Positions 1 through 6,207 of a stretch of DNA of 7,423 bases are shown in pieces (position 1 is the first letter of the stretch; each line of letters opens with the position of its first letter). The notes below the pieces were generated by a model that saw only the letters and a program-made list of their open reading frames with translations, was not told where the DNA came from and searched no databases. The DNA lies in contig VBLU01000028.1 of assembly GCA_005879065.1 (NCBI GenBank), positions 1 to 7,423 on the forward strand. The letters are read 5' to 3'. The DNA is from Methanobacteriota archaeon. GTDB taxonomy: Archaea > Thermoplasmatota > Thermoplasmata > RBG-16-68-12. A program made the translations under genes and the position numbers.

Positions 1-861
1 GCCACCGCGATAGATCTTGTAGTTCGTGATGGGAGATCCGCCGTCCGAGGCGGGTGCCTGCCAGGTCAGGGTGACCTGGGCATTGCCACCGGTGGCCGCG
101 AGGTTCTGCGGAGCCGAAGGGGGCGAATTCGGAGGCGGCGGGGGCGGGGAGTTCGAAAGTTTCCAAGCGGTGAAAGGGTGGAGTTCCCAGTGGTACGGCC
201 CCTCCCAGAAGACGAACCCCTGCACGTCGAGGGAAATGCTGCCGTTCGACTGTTCCTGGCCGAGCGTCTCATTGTTGCACGAGGGCACATTCGGTCCGCA
301 GTAGCCTTTCCCCAACCAATCCCGATCGATCTCGATTTTCATGTACCCGCTCGTCGTCCCAAGGGTGATGATCTGTCCCGCGTTCGTACAGAAAGTCTTG
401 TTGCCCGGATAACGTTGGCCGCCGTTCTGCTTGGAATACCATCCCGAGCAATCCGTGGTCTTGACGCCATAGCCGTACAGGGAGACTCCGTTGATTTGGA
501 CGAACGGAGAGAGGACTGCGCCAGTGATGTTCGTGATCGTACAAGGGGGCGAGAGAGACCGTTCGAGCGGGATCCCGCCCGAGGTCGCGTTATGCTGATA
601 CCGGCTGCCGCTGAGGGCCTGGTGCGGATAGGCCGACCCGAGGACGTCCTGGATCGTGACCAAATCGGCCGCACAGGTTACATTGGGATTCCACGACGAC
701 AGTCCGCTCGTCGCCGCGGACTGCGCGCCGTCGATCGCCGCGGACGGTGTCACGTTCAGGTAGGCCGCGAACGCGAGGACCAGGATCCCCACAAATAGTA
801 TCATCAACGCCGCTTTCCGCGCTCTTGGCTCCCGCGGGACCGCTGCCCCTATGGGCGACAC
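1..861 (-). CDS. Membrane-anchored extracellular protein with FN3 domain (C-terminus beyond window)
   Basis: This open frame runs off the left edge, so only 287 codons are seen. Taking GTG at 861 as start, a basic N-terminus (RARK at 13-16) is followed by a hydrophobic segment (about 17-34) that acts as signal anchor. An extracellular region of about 190 residues follows, with six or more cysteines and several N-x-S/T sites. Next come the motif WELHPFTAW (225-233), a run of seven prolines in a Pro/Ser linker, and a fibronectin type III domain from about 249 (APQNLAATGG, VTLTW, PITNYKIYRGG). The WELHP motif and FN3 domain are familiar from archaeal secreted proteins; the catalytic or binding role is unknown. 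An ATG at 804 inside the hydrophobic segment is an alternative start but would remove the basic residues. The frame stays open upstream of 861 without a better start. The GTG has no Shine-Dalgarno sequence, so a leaderless transcript is possible. Most likely a surface adhesin or binding protein. Confidence 0.8.
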   Translation of the reverse strand, partial: MSPIGAAVPREPRARKAALMILFVGILVLAFAAYLNVTPSAAIDGAQSAATSGLSSWNPNVTCAADLVTIQDVLGSAYPHQALSGSRYQHNATSGGIPLERSLSPPCTITNITGAVLSPFVQINGVSLYGYGVKTTDCSGWYSKQNGGQRYPGNKTFCTNAGQIITLGTTSGYMKIEIDRDWLGKGYCGPNVPSCNNETLGQEQSNGSISLDVQGFVFWEGPYHWELHPFTAWKLSNSPPPPPPNSPPSAPQNLAATGGNAQVTLTWQAPASDGGSPITNYKIYRGG

Positions 862-885
862 AGAACTGCCAGAACGTGAGAGGGG

Positions 886-892
886 GATATTC
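886..892 (-). promoter_or_regulatory. Candidate TATA box for the FN3 surface protein gene
   Basis: On the minus strand this reads GAATATC, an AT-rich patch in GC-rich DNA, centred about 28 bases upstream of the proposed GTG start at 861. That distance fits an archaeal TATA box driving a leaderless transcript, which would explain the lack of a Shine-Dalgarno sequence. The match to consensus is weak. Confidence 0.25.
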
Positions 893-950
893 TGCCGGAC
901 GTTTACATGTTCTTGGAACTGAACACCATCGGTTGCAGTCTCTTGTTCCT

Positions 951-971
951 TTGTTATCGCCGGGATAACAA
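951..971. promoter_or_regulatory. Perfect palindrome, candidate operator
   Basis: The sequence is TTGTTATC, five spacer bases GCCGG, then GATAACAA. The 8-base arms are exact reverse complements, about 90 bases upstream of the surface protein start at 861 and about 60 bases upstream of its possible TATA box. The arms are AT-rich within GC-rich DNA. The 13-base centre-to-centre arm spacing suits a dimeric helix-turn-helix protein. There is no adjacent U-run, so an intrinsic terminator is less likely. Confidence 0.4.
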
Positions 972-1255
972 CCTGCGTCGGCGCCGGACGCCGGATCGGC
1001 AGACCCGGGGTTTGTCGTCGGGCGTGTCTTGCGTCGCTTCCTGGGCACCAGGCCACGGATCGGAGGGCGGGCTCGGGCAACTCGCGGGAGACGATGCCAC
1101 GGTCAGCGAACTGGCCCGGCCGCACGGCGCCCACCTGCCTGCGTTTTCGAGGCACCCCGCGCGTTCTCGAGGACATGGTACGTCAGGAGACGATGCGGGA
1201 CGACCACCGGCAATACTGGTGAGCGGATTCGATCCACCTCGCAGGAAGTGATGGC

Positions 1256-1906
1256 TCAATAGATTCGGGTGTTCTCGTCGGGGGGATCCTGAGGGGCCGC
1301 CGGAGGGTCCGGGGCCGGATCGGGGGCTGTGTCGGCGACCGGATCGGAGGCTGGATCAGAGGCCGGATCAGGGGCCGGTTCCGAAGTAGGAGCGGGGGCT
1401 GAGAGGGCACGACGCCACGCCCCTACGCTCAACATCAGGGAGGCGGCCATGAGCCCCAAACCGCCGACGAGCACGACGAGGGCGAGAAGGGTGTCGCCTG
1501 TTTTCAAGCCTACGACGGTCAACTCGACATGAACCTGAAGCGGTTGCCGCGTTGGAGAACCGACGATCACAACGTGATAGTTTCCTGGTCCGGCAAGACC
1601 GAAATCAAAGACGATGTGCGTTCCACTCTTTTCGAAGAGGGGAGGCAACGAATTCGAGCCATCGCGGAACGACGCGTAGCCGGGGTCATCGAAAACGAAG
1701 ACGTCGAAGGACTGACTCTGAAGTTCGGAAAGGTTGCCGCTCATCTGTCCCGTCCCCAAGATGCCAAATTCGTCCTGGTGGTACATCCCGGATTGGACGA
1801 CGATGTCGGTGGATATCCGAACGGGCTGTGCGGCACCCAGGAGCAAGAGCGATCCGGCGATGATTTGCAGGATTGCGATTGCGACGAGGAAGTACACCCG
1901 TTTCAA
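1256..1906 (-). CDS. Two-helix membrane protein with Pro/Asp-rich cytoplasmic tail
   Basis: A protein of 216 residues that I do not recognise as a named family. A basic start (MKR) leads into a hydrophobic segment at about 5-25. Then comes an external domain of about 110 residues that looks beta-rich (for example GTHIVFDFG and GNYHVVIVG), a second hydrophobic segment at about 141-163, the basic stop-transfer WRR, and a tail of 48 residues dominated by Pro, Asp and Ala (repeats of APDP and ASDP). Topology is therefore probably tail inside, domain outside. The start is a TTG at 1906, preceded by a strong Shine-Dalgarno GGGAGG seven bases upstream. It lies 15 bases after the PP2C stop codon, so it is the last gene of the kinase/phosphatase block. 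It may be the block's sensor or its membrane target; Thr and Ser in the tail could be phosphorylated, which is inference. Confidence 0.8.
   Translation of the reverse strand: MKRVYFLVAIAILQIIAGSLLLLGAAQPVRISTDIVVQSGMYHQDEFGILGTGQMSGNLSELQSQSFDVFVFDDPGYASFRDGSNSLPPLFEKSGTHIVFDFGLAGPGNYHVVIVGSPTRQPLQVHVELTVVGLKTGDTLLALVVLVGGLGLMAASLMLSVGAWRRALSAPAPTSEPAPDPASDPASDPVADTAPDPAPDPPAAPQDPPDENTRIY
1305..1376. repeat. Degenerate 12-bp tandem repeat encoding the Pro/Asp tail
   Basis: Six consecutive 12-base units lie inside the end of the membrane protein gene. Units at 1341-1352, 1353-1364 and 1365-1376 differ at only a few positions (consensus GGATCRGRGGCY on the plus strand). Those at 1305-1316, 1317-1328 and 1329-1340 are more diverged. 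Each unit encodes one four-residue block such as APDP, ASDP or VADT on the minus strand. The unit length keeps the frame, so copy-number change would lengthen or shorten the tail harmlessly. Confidence 0.7.
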
Positions 1907-1921
1907 GGGACCGCCTCCCGA

Positions 1922-2803
1922 TCACAGTTGTCTCCGTTCATCGCACACCTCGGCCGCGTGAACTTGATCGGGTGCCCGCGCGATGATGACCGAGATGTTG
2001 TCCGTCCCGCCGCCCTTGTTTGCGAGGGCGACTAGGATGTCGCACGCGGTCTGCGGATCGCTCGTCTCGACCACGACACGTTGAATATCCTCGTCTTCCA
2101 CGTGGTTGATCAGGCCGTCGCAGCACAGCAAGATGCTGTCGCTGGGCTCCACGGTGAGGCATCCGATGTCCGGCGTCACTTCGTCGTAGACCCCGAGGGC
2201 CATCGTGATCACGTTCTTCCTCGGGTGGTGCCGCGCGTCCTCGGGCGAGAGCTCCCCTCGGTCGACCATCTCCTGAACGAGGGAGTGGTCCCGGGTCACC
2301 TGGTAAATCTCTCGCGCATTGACGATGTATGCGCGCGAGTCGCCTGCGTTGGCGACATGCAGGGTGCGACCATCGGCGACCGCAAGGCTCAGGGTCGTCC
2401 CCATCCCTTCGCATTCCGGATGCCGTTGGGCCTCCGCGATGATGGCCTGATTGGCGAGACCGATCGCGGCTCGGAGCTGGTCGTGATAGATCGCGCGCGG
2501 GATGTCGGTCTCGCTCATCAGCAGGGGCAAGAGCGTCCGGGAAACGCTCTGTACGGCGATCCGGCTCGCCACGTCCCCCCGACGATGTCCTCCCATCCCG
2601 TCGGCCACCATCAAGAGCAGTCGGGTTCTTGCTTCGGACCGAAATGCGGTCCGGATCTCGAGTGCGAGGATACTGTCCTCGTCGACGGGTCGAACCCTCC
2701 CGATGTTCGAGGCAAACCCCATTTTCCCATGAGGGGCGCGAATGATCGTATCCCCGGTCCCTGGGCGCACGCCCTTGGCGGCGACCGTCCGCGCCAAGGT
2801 CAC
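1922..2803 (-). CDS. PP2C-family protein Ser/Thr phosphatase
   Basis: A metal-dependent phosphatase of 293 residues that removes phosphate from Ser/Thr. All core PP2C motifs are visible: RPVDED (38-43), DGMGGH (68-73), GMGTTL (133-138), ANAGDSRAY (151-159), TRDHS (170-174), CCDGL (227-231) and GGGTDNIS (264-271). The metal-binding aspartates D43, D68, D229 and D268 are present. It has no membrane segment, so it acts in the cytoplasm. The proposed GTG start at 2803 overlaps the kinase stop in the string GTGA, with AAGGGGG a few bases upstream; this implies translational coupling. An ATG at 2722 (starting MGFASN) would give the more usual short N-terminus of the family and is the main alternative. 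The obvious role is to reverse phosphorylation by the neighbouring kinase. Confidence 0.95.
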   Translation of the reverse strand: MTLARTVAAKGVRPGTGDTIIRAPHGKMGFASNIGRVRPVDEDSILALEIRTAFRSEARTRLLLMVADGMGGHRRGDVASRIAVQSVSRTLLPLLMSETDIPRAIYHDQLRAAIGLANQAIIAEAQRHPECEGMGTTLSLAVADGRTLHVANAGDSRAYIVNAREIYQVTRDHSLVQEMVDRGELSPEDARHHPRKNVITMALGVYDEVTPDIGCLTVEPSDSILLCCDGLINHVEDEDIQRVVVETSDPQTACDILVALANKGGGTDNISVIIARAPDQVHAAEVCDERRQL

Positions 2804-4011
2804 CGGCCCCCTTGCCGTCGGCCGCCCTTGAATGCGATCGTCATATAGGGCCCTCTCCCCGGCTTGTACACGAGGGCGACGACGTCGCCGTCCGTAAGGG
2901 GCTGCCGTTTGAACTTGGGCAGCCGTTGGTAGGTCCTCCCGCCGTCGTGCGACATCGCCGTGCCGTTCAAGCTCCCCAGGTCCTCCACCCAACAGCGGCC
3001 CTTTGGGTCCTTCAGGATCCGCGCGTGATGCTTGGAGAGGTACCGCTCCGTGTCCAAGATGCCGATGTCCGGCGGGTGACCGAACCCCCTCTTCGTGCAA
3101 CCCTGATCGCAGGCCTTGTGGTCCCGACCGATCTCCATCTCCTTCTTGACCTTGCATTTCTTTCCGAGGACCACGAGGTGGGGAAAGCCCAGGGACTCGG
3201 GAGCGTCTCCCGCGATCGCTTCGGCCATGTCCTTGGTGGTCGCAAACCGCTGCTTCGGATCGAACGCCATAGCTCGGGTCACGACGTCGGAAAGCTCCTT
3301 CGGGACGCTCGGCATGAGATCGCGAGGGGATCGATACAGCTCCGACTTGCCCTGCGCGAGTTGTTTCATGGAGCCTTGCGGGTCCTGGGTCGTCAGAAGG
3401 AAGAAGAGGACGGCGCCCACGCTGTACAAGTCGCTCGCGGGCGTCGCCTCTCCGAGGTTCTGCTCCGGGGCTCCCCAGCCCGGGGTGTAGATGACGGTGC
3501 CGGATCCCTGGAACTGGTGGAATTCCTTCTTCGCCGCACCGAAATCGATCAGCACCACCTCCCGGTGGGCGTCGAGGATGATGTTCTTGGGCTTGACGTC
3601 CCTGTGGATGACGTTCCGCCCGTGAAGGTACGCAAGGGCTTCGAGCAACTGCAGGACGTATCGAGTGGCGGTCGCCGCATCGGCCGGCTTGTCTCGGAAT
3701 CGTTCCCCCAATGTCTCGCCTTCGAGCCGTTCTTCGACGAGACAGAAAGGGCCCAGGTTGTTGCCTTCGTCCACATACCGTACGACCCGCGGATGGCCCG
3801 GAGAACCCAAGGCGCGCAAGATATCGGCTTCGATCCGAAGCCGTTCTTGGGCCTGTTCGAGATCGGGCCCGCTCGCCTCCTTGACGACGATGGCCTGACC
3901 GCGGCTGGACTTGCCCGCATAGACGGTCGACATGCCTCCCTCGGCCAACTTGCTGACAACCTGATAGCGACCCTTCCGACCTTTCAAGGTACACGGAATC
4001 GTGAGGGTCAT
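2800..4011 (-). CDS. Ser/Thr protein kinase with C-terminal FHA domain
   Basis: A soluble protein of 403 residues. The kinase domain covers about 16-268. It has the Gly-rich loop LAEGGMSTVY (22-31), ATP-binding K44 (IVVK), helix-C E61, catalytic HRD (136-138) with N143, DFG (156-158), APE (181-183) and D194, so it should be active. It looks like the bacterial PknB-type (Hanks-type) group. Thr172 and Thr176 in the activation segment are candidate autophosphorylation sites. An FHA domain, which binds phospho-Thr, follows at about 290-395, with GR (295-296), SKHHA (326-330) and the LGSLNGT signature (345-351). Between GR and SKHHA is an insert containing C301, C305 and H312. There is no transmembrane segment, unlike many PknB kinases, so the signal must come from partners. 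The ATG at 4011 has GGAG just upstream and lies 13 bases after the preceding stop codon. Its stop overlaps the phosphatase start. Confidence 0.96.
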   Translation of the reverse strand: MTLTIPCTLKGRKGRYQVVSKLAEGGMSTVYAGKSSRGQAIVVKEASGPDLEQAQERLRIEADILRALGSPGHPRVVRYVDEGNNLGPFCLVEERLEGETLGERFRDKPADAATATRYVLQLLEALAYLHGRNVIHRDVKPKNIILDAHREVVLIDFGAAKKEFHQFQGSGTVIYTPGWGAPEQNLGEATPASDLYSVGAVLFFLLTTQDPQGSMKQLAQGKSELYRSPRDLMPSVPKELSDVVTRAMAFDPKQRFATTKDMAEAIAGDAPESLGFPHLVVLGKKCKVKKEMEIGRDHKACDQGCTKRGFGHPPDIGILDTERYLSKHHARILKDPKGRCWVEDLGSLNGTAMSHDGGRTYQRLPKFKRQPLTDGDVVALVYKPGRGPYMTIAFKGGRRQGGR

Positions 4012-4024
4012 ACGCTCCGCGGAC

Positions 4025-4687
4025 CTATCTCACGACGAACTGGAGCTTCACCAATTCCGCAATGTCGATCTCATCAGCGTCCTGAAGTTCGTTGCGACCC
4101 GTACCGGTGACGAGGATTCGATCGTTGCCTCGAATCAGCCAGGTCTTGTTCGTGCTGGCTTTCCGTTGCACCATCGTCTTCCCGTCTTCAATGAAGAACT
4201 TCTCGCCCTCCTGAAAGACCGTGAGGTGCCCCCGGGAAATCTCATTCGCCTTTCCCGAATCGGGGAGGAACTTGGACACATCCGCGCGGCCGATGAGCCA
4301 CTGGGACGGTGGAATCGGCTGCTCCGTTTCGTCGGGGAAGACCAAAAAGCCCGCTTTCGGCGCCTGGGCCGGAGGCTCCTCCTCGGTTTCGGCCGATTCG
4401 GCCGAATCGTCTGAGTCGACGGAGGCGTCACCCTCGGGTTCCGTCACATCGATTTCGGGCTCGGGGTCCGCGGCCTCGGGGACACCGTCCTCCCCGCTGA
4501 ACATCGAATCGACCGGACCCTCACCTTCGTCCGCGCTCGACGAAAACGCAGGGTCCTGGTCTTCGACGGGCGTGGAGGTAGGCCGTGCTCCCGCTTCCGC
4601 GATCTCGAGATCAATTTTCCCGCCGCACCCATCGCAGAATCGGGCGCCTTCCCGATTCTCGCTCCCGCAAGTCGGACAGCTCGCCAT
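4025..4687 (-). CDS. Zinc-ribbon / acidic linker / FHA adaptor protein
   Basis: A soluble protein of 220 residues in three parts. Residues 4-21 form a zinc ribbon of the form CPTC-x10-CDGC (Cys 4, 7, 18, 21). Residues about 30-110 are a disordered linker rich in Asp, Glu, Ser and Pro. Residues about 112-220 form an FHA domain with LIGR (131-134), SRGH (151-154) and STNKT (178-182, in place of the usual SxNGT). It has no enzymatic motif, so it is probably an adaptor that binds phospho-Thr proteins. Thr82 and Thr101 in the acidic linker could be targets of the neighbouring kinase, giving a GarA-like switch in which the FHA binds its own phosphorylated linker; that is inference. It sits between the vWA gene (4 bases upstream) and the kinase gene (13 bases downstream). 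Upstream of the ATG is GAGGAAGTGAAGG, which overlaps the end of the vWA gene. Confidence 0.9.
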   Translation of the reverse strand: MASCPTCGSENREGARFCDGCGGKIDLEIAEAGARPTSTPVEDQDPAFSSSADEGEGPVDSMFSGEDGVPEAADPEPEIDVTEPEGDASVDSDDSAESAETEEEPPAQAPKAGFLVFPDETEQPIPPSQWLIGRADVSKFLPDSGKANEISRGHLTVFQEGEKFFIEDGKTMVQRKASTNKTWLIRGNDRILVTGTGRNELQDADEIDIAELVKLQFVVR

Positions 4688-4691
4688 GCCT

Positions 4692-5987
4692 TCACTTCCT
4701 CGGTTTCTTCTTGCCGATGATCGTCGTCGCCTGCAGGAAATCCTTCTTGGCGGACTCGCTGAGCTGGAGCCCGCTCCGGGCGACCGTCGCCTGGGCGTCC
4801 CGCATCGTCGTCATGACCTCATTCAGGGCGGGGTTCGCTCGGACCGCGGCCGCAGCGCCGGCATCCGACGCGAGGGTCTTCATGATCGTCTCCGCCCTCT
4901 GCATTGCCGTCGCCTCCCTCGTCTGCACCGCCCTCTGCATGAGGACGGTGGCCTCGGCCGAGCTCAACAACGTGCGCGGATACGGGTTTGTCTCCACGCC
5001 AGACAACCGCGGGTCGTCCGTGAAGTTCAGTTCCACGTCCTGCACGACTTCGACCAAGGAGAATCGAACCAAGTTGGCCCTCCCCGCGGGCCTCGCCGGG
5101 ACGCCCATGCGGAACACGAGCGTCTGCTGCTCACCCGCGATCAGGTCCCTCAGCGGGACCGTGAAGGAGCCCCCCTCAAGCCGCGGTCGGGGCAGTCGGT
5201 TCAGCACCGGCCTGACGGTGTAGGCATCGGCCAGCTCCGAACCCGGCATGATCGAAACCTTCAGTTCCGGATTCGCGACCAGGGTTCCCGCCATTTGTGC
5301 CGCCTGCTCCTGGAAAATCTGGGGGAGATCGCCCTTCGCGGCATCGATGTGATGCCACAAACCTCCGGCGGACTCGGCGATCTTCTGAAGCAAGGATTCG
5401 TTGTAGTCGGTTCCAATCCCGATCGCGGTAACCGTGATGCCGGCCTCTCGCATGTTCTGGGCGAGGGTCACGAACTCCCGGCCGTCGGTCTTGCCGACCG
5501 TGGGATTGCCGTCGGTCAGGAGGAGGACTCGGTTCACGGTACCGGGTTCCGGAGTGGTATGGCGCGCCTGTTCGAAGGCGGCCTCCAATCCGCTGTACAT
5601 CGAGGTGAGGCCGTTCACCGAGATGGCCTTCACCGCCGCCGCGATCTCTCGGGAGTTGCCGACTCGCGACATGGGAAGTTGGACCGTCACGGTATCGGAG
5701 AATGAAACGATCGAGATCTGGTCGGTCGGACGGAGCTGCTTGAGCAGGCCGAGCGCCGCTGCCTTGGCCTGGTCGATCTTCTCGCCGTCCATGGACCCGC
5801 TCGAGTCGATGGCGAGCGAGATGCTTCGGTTCCTTCCGGCGATGGCGGCGGCGGACGGGGTCAGGTCTACGGCCACGTAGACGGATGTACCCGAATTCGG
5901 CTTCAGGTGCGCGCGATTGACCGTGCATTGCATCGCGAAGGGCGATCGCTTCGCAGGACGATTCTGGGTTTCCAGTGCTTGTTTCAT
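4692..5987 (-). CDS. von Willebrand factor A (vWA) domain protein, first gene of the kinase/phosphatase block
   Basis: A protein of 431 residues with no signal peptide or membrane helix, so cytoplasmic. An N-terminal beta-rich stretch (about 17-50) leads into a vWA domain (about 54-225) with a complete MIDAS metal site: DSSGS (61-65), T128 in GLTSMYSGL, and D159 in LLLTDG. A beta-rich region follows (about 235-335), then an Ala/Gln-rich helical C-terminus (about 345-420) and a basic end, KKKPRK. The layout resembles cytoplasmic YfbK-type vWA proteins. vWA domains with this site bind a partner carboxylate through Mg2+ or Mn2+, so a scaffold or metal-responsive regulator is likely. The start ATG at 5987 has AGGTGG at good spacing. 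Its gap of four bases to the zinc-ribbon gene makes it the head of the operon. The combination of vWA, kinase and PP2C recalls the TerY-P triad. Confidence 0.93.
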   Translation of the reverse strand: MKQALETQNRPAKRSPFAMQCTVNRAHLKPNSGTSVYVAVDLTPSAAAIAGRNRSISLAIDSSGSMDGEKIDQAKAAALGLLKQLRPTDQISIVSFSDTVTVQLPMSRVGNSREIAAAVKAISVNGLTSMYSGLEAAFEQARHTTPEPGTVNRVLLLTDGNPTVGKTDGREFVTLAQNMREAGITVTAIGIGTDYNESLLQKIAESAGGLWHHIDAAKGDLPQIFQEQAAQMAGTLVANPELKVSIMPGSELADAYTVRPVLNRLPRPRLEGGSFTVPLRDLIAGEQQTLVFRMGVPARPAGRANLVRFSLVEVVQDVELNFTDDPRLSGVETNPYPRTLLSSAEATVLMQRAVQTREATAMQRAETIMKTLASDAGAAAAVRANPALNEVMTTMRDAQATVARSGLQLSESAKKDFLQATTIIGKKKPRK

Positions 5988-6044
5988 TTTCCCACCTGAG
6001 GGGCCGGCAATTGCGGCGAGGCTTTCTTAGCTCTTGCGCCCTCG

Positions 6045-6066
6045 TTCTCACGGATTGATTCTCACG
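6045..6066. repeat. Direct repeat TTCTCACG, period 14
   Basis: Two exact copies of TTCTCACG lie at 6045-6052 and 6059-6066, separated by six bases, about 60-80 bases upstream of the vWA start. The position just upstream of a possible promoter fits a tandem binding site, but at eight bases chance is not excluded. Confidence 0.3.
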
Positions 6067-6207
6067 CCAGGCTGTGCCCGGAGCCGAAGGAAAACGCTCC
6101 ACGACTACGCCTGCCGTCTCGACTTCGGACCGAGATGATCGGTGAGTCGCGTTCACGAGTTTGGTAATCGGGGTGCGCCTGTCTTAGGCTCCGATTCGAG
6201 GGGGGGT

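Larger units (their letters stand above)
862..1255. other. Gene-free stretch between the five-gene block and the surface protein gene
   Basis: No ORF here has recognisable domains. Frames on both strands give Arg/Pro/Ser-rich translations typical of non-coding GC-rich DNA. The frame of the downstream surface protein remains open far upstream (a GTG lies at 1056), but its translation is low-complexity and would place the signal anchor deep inside the protein. The stretch contains the perfect palindrome at 951-971 and a possible TATA box at 886-892. I see no T-rich run just after the stop codon at 1256, so no obvious terminator for the operon. Confidence 0.6.

Noticed and set aside
178..798. 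Plus-strand ORF of 206 codons opposite the FN3 surface protein
   Set aside because: The minus strand shows a signal anchor, the WELHP motif and an FN3 domain in one continuous frame. The plus-strand product is Arg/Asp-rich without motifs.
862..1056. Upstream extension of the surface protein to a GTG at 1056
   Set aside because: The frame is open, but the added sequence is Arg/Pro-rich, would bury the signal anchor about 80 residues in, and runs through the palindrome at 951-971.
954..1259. Minus-strand ORF of 101 codons directly after the membrane protein
   Set aside because: It would need a TTG start overlapping the previous stop codon, has Pro/Ser/Arg-biased composition and resembles no family.
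2804..3994. Extension of the PP2C frame back through the kinase gene, giving a 690-residue ORF
   Set aside because: The extra part is low-complexity Arg/Gly/Pro sequence overlapping the kinase in another frame. The PP2C domain begins only near 2722 and the GTG at 2803 has a ribosome-binding site.
2812..4110. Plus-strand ORF of 432 codons antisense to the kinase
   Set aside because: The opposite strand carries a complete kinase-FHA protein. The plus-strand product has no recognisable motif.
4221..5705. Long plus-strand ORF of 494 codons antisense to the zinc-ribbon-FHA and vWA genes
   Set aside because: Its translation is Arg/Gly/Ser-rich with no domain, while both minus-strand genes show clear domain motifs. 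It is open only because of high GC content.
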